A stretch of DNA of 43,221 bases from Deltaproteobacteria bacterium (GTDB lineage Bacteria > Myxococcota_A > UBA9160 > UBA4427), in contig PBFW01000066.1 of assembly GCA_002719955.1 (NCBI GenBank), positions 1 to 43,221 on the forward strand. The letters run 5' to 3'. The notes beneath the pieces were generated by a model. That model had not been told where the DNA came from. It ran no database searches and saw only the letters and a list, made by a program, of their open reading frames with translations. Shown here piece by piece: positions 43,021 to 43,221 of the stretch (within the stretch, counting starts at the first letter, position 1; every line of letters begins with the position of its first letter). A program made the position numbers and the translations under genes.

Positions 43021-43221
43021 GTCCGCCCCCCTCTTCGACGGCCTGCCGCCCACCGGGCGCAACGATGCCGCAAACCACGCCGTCGTGCGCGTGGCGCTGC
43101 CCGTGCCGATCGACCGACTCTTCGACTATCGGCTCCCCCCCTCCTGCGCGCTCGCCCTCGAGCGCCCGCCCTCGGCGGGGGGGGCCCCCCGCGGGGGGGG
43201 CGCCCCCCCTCCCGGCCGGGA
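43019..43221 (+). CDS. priA: Primosomal protein N' (PriA), N-terminal part
   Basis: After a short extension the frame reads AVVRVALPVPIDRLFDYRLP, the conserved opening of the PriA 3'-end-binding domain (usual form: ARVALPVPLDRLFDYLVPE). The gene runs off the window. From about 43175 the sequence turns into G and C runs and the protein becomes meaningless, so the visible end is probably poor-quality sequence. The ATG overlaps the start of the minus-strand gene. Confidence 0.75.
   Translation, partial: MSAPLFDGLPPTGRNDAANHAVVRVALPVPIDRLFDYRLPPSCALALERPPSAGGAPRGGGAPPPGR

Overview
This is a GC-rich chromosomal window that probably comes from an uncultured deltaproteobacterial-type lineage (Myxococcota, Binatota or Desulfobacterota in the broad sense). 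The basis is the order ffs-dnaX-ybaB-recR followed by the mglB-mglA polarity switch, together with many P450, CoA-transferase, TauD, DUF35 and sulfatase genes. This placement is inference from gene content; no 16S rRNA or other rank-deciding marker is present.

Region 1 (1-10.6 kb) is an accessory, decaying region. It holds an intact secreted M36/M4-like metalloprotease, a small exported protein, a TauD-family oxygenase and a type-B carboxylesterase lipoprotein. These sit among gene relics: IS3-type integrase pieces, an IS5-type transposase, a luciferase-like (LLM) monooxygenase, a DUF3604 protein and the tail of a second Ig-like surface protein. Four diverged copies of an unnamed 65-100 bp repeat, plus a strongly palindromic non-coding stretch, lie at or near the edges of the broken genes.

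Region 2 (10.6-30.3 kb) looks like a catabolic island. It has a TetR regulator, two P450s, two separate thiolase-like/DUF35 pairs (the architecture of steroid side-chain retro-aldolases), an amidohydrolase-like protein, a TauD dioxygenase, a CaiB-type CoA-transferase, a PaaK-like acyl-CoA ligase, a PQQ dehydrogenase with a cytochrome c insert, a ThuA-sulfatase pair, an SDR, a HAD phosphatase, two NTF2-fold proteins and an alpha/beta hydrolase. The simplest reading is oxidation, CoA activation and aldol cleavage of a branched, possibly sulfated isoprenoid or steroid-like substrate. The substrate is not shown by the sequence.

Region 3 (30.6-35.7 kb) is housekeeping: SRP RNA, dnaX, ybaB/ebfC, recR, mglB, mglA and a small ABM-fold protein. 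dnaX carries a run of ten C in its linker, where a -1 shift would give a gamma-like short form.

Region 4 (35.7-41.4 kb) is a minus-strand efflux operon, TetR - membrane fusion lipoprotein - RND pump - carboxymuconolactone-decarboxylase-like protein, with a near-perfect palindrome just upstream of the TetR start. The window ends with an alpha/beta hydrolase-like gene lacking the usual serine, a spermidine-synthase-like methyltransferase-fold gene and the divergent start of priA. The last ~45 bases are G/C homopolymer sequence that looks unreliable.
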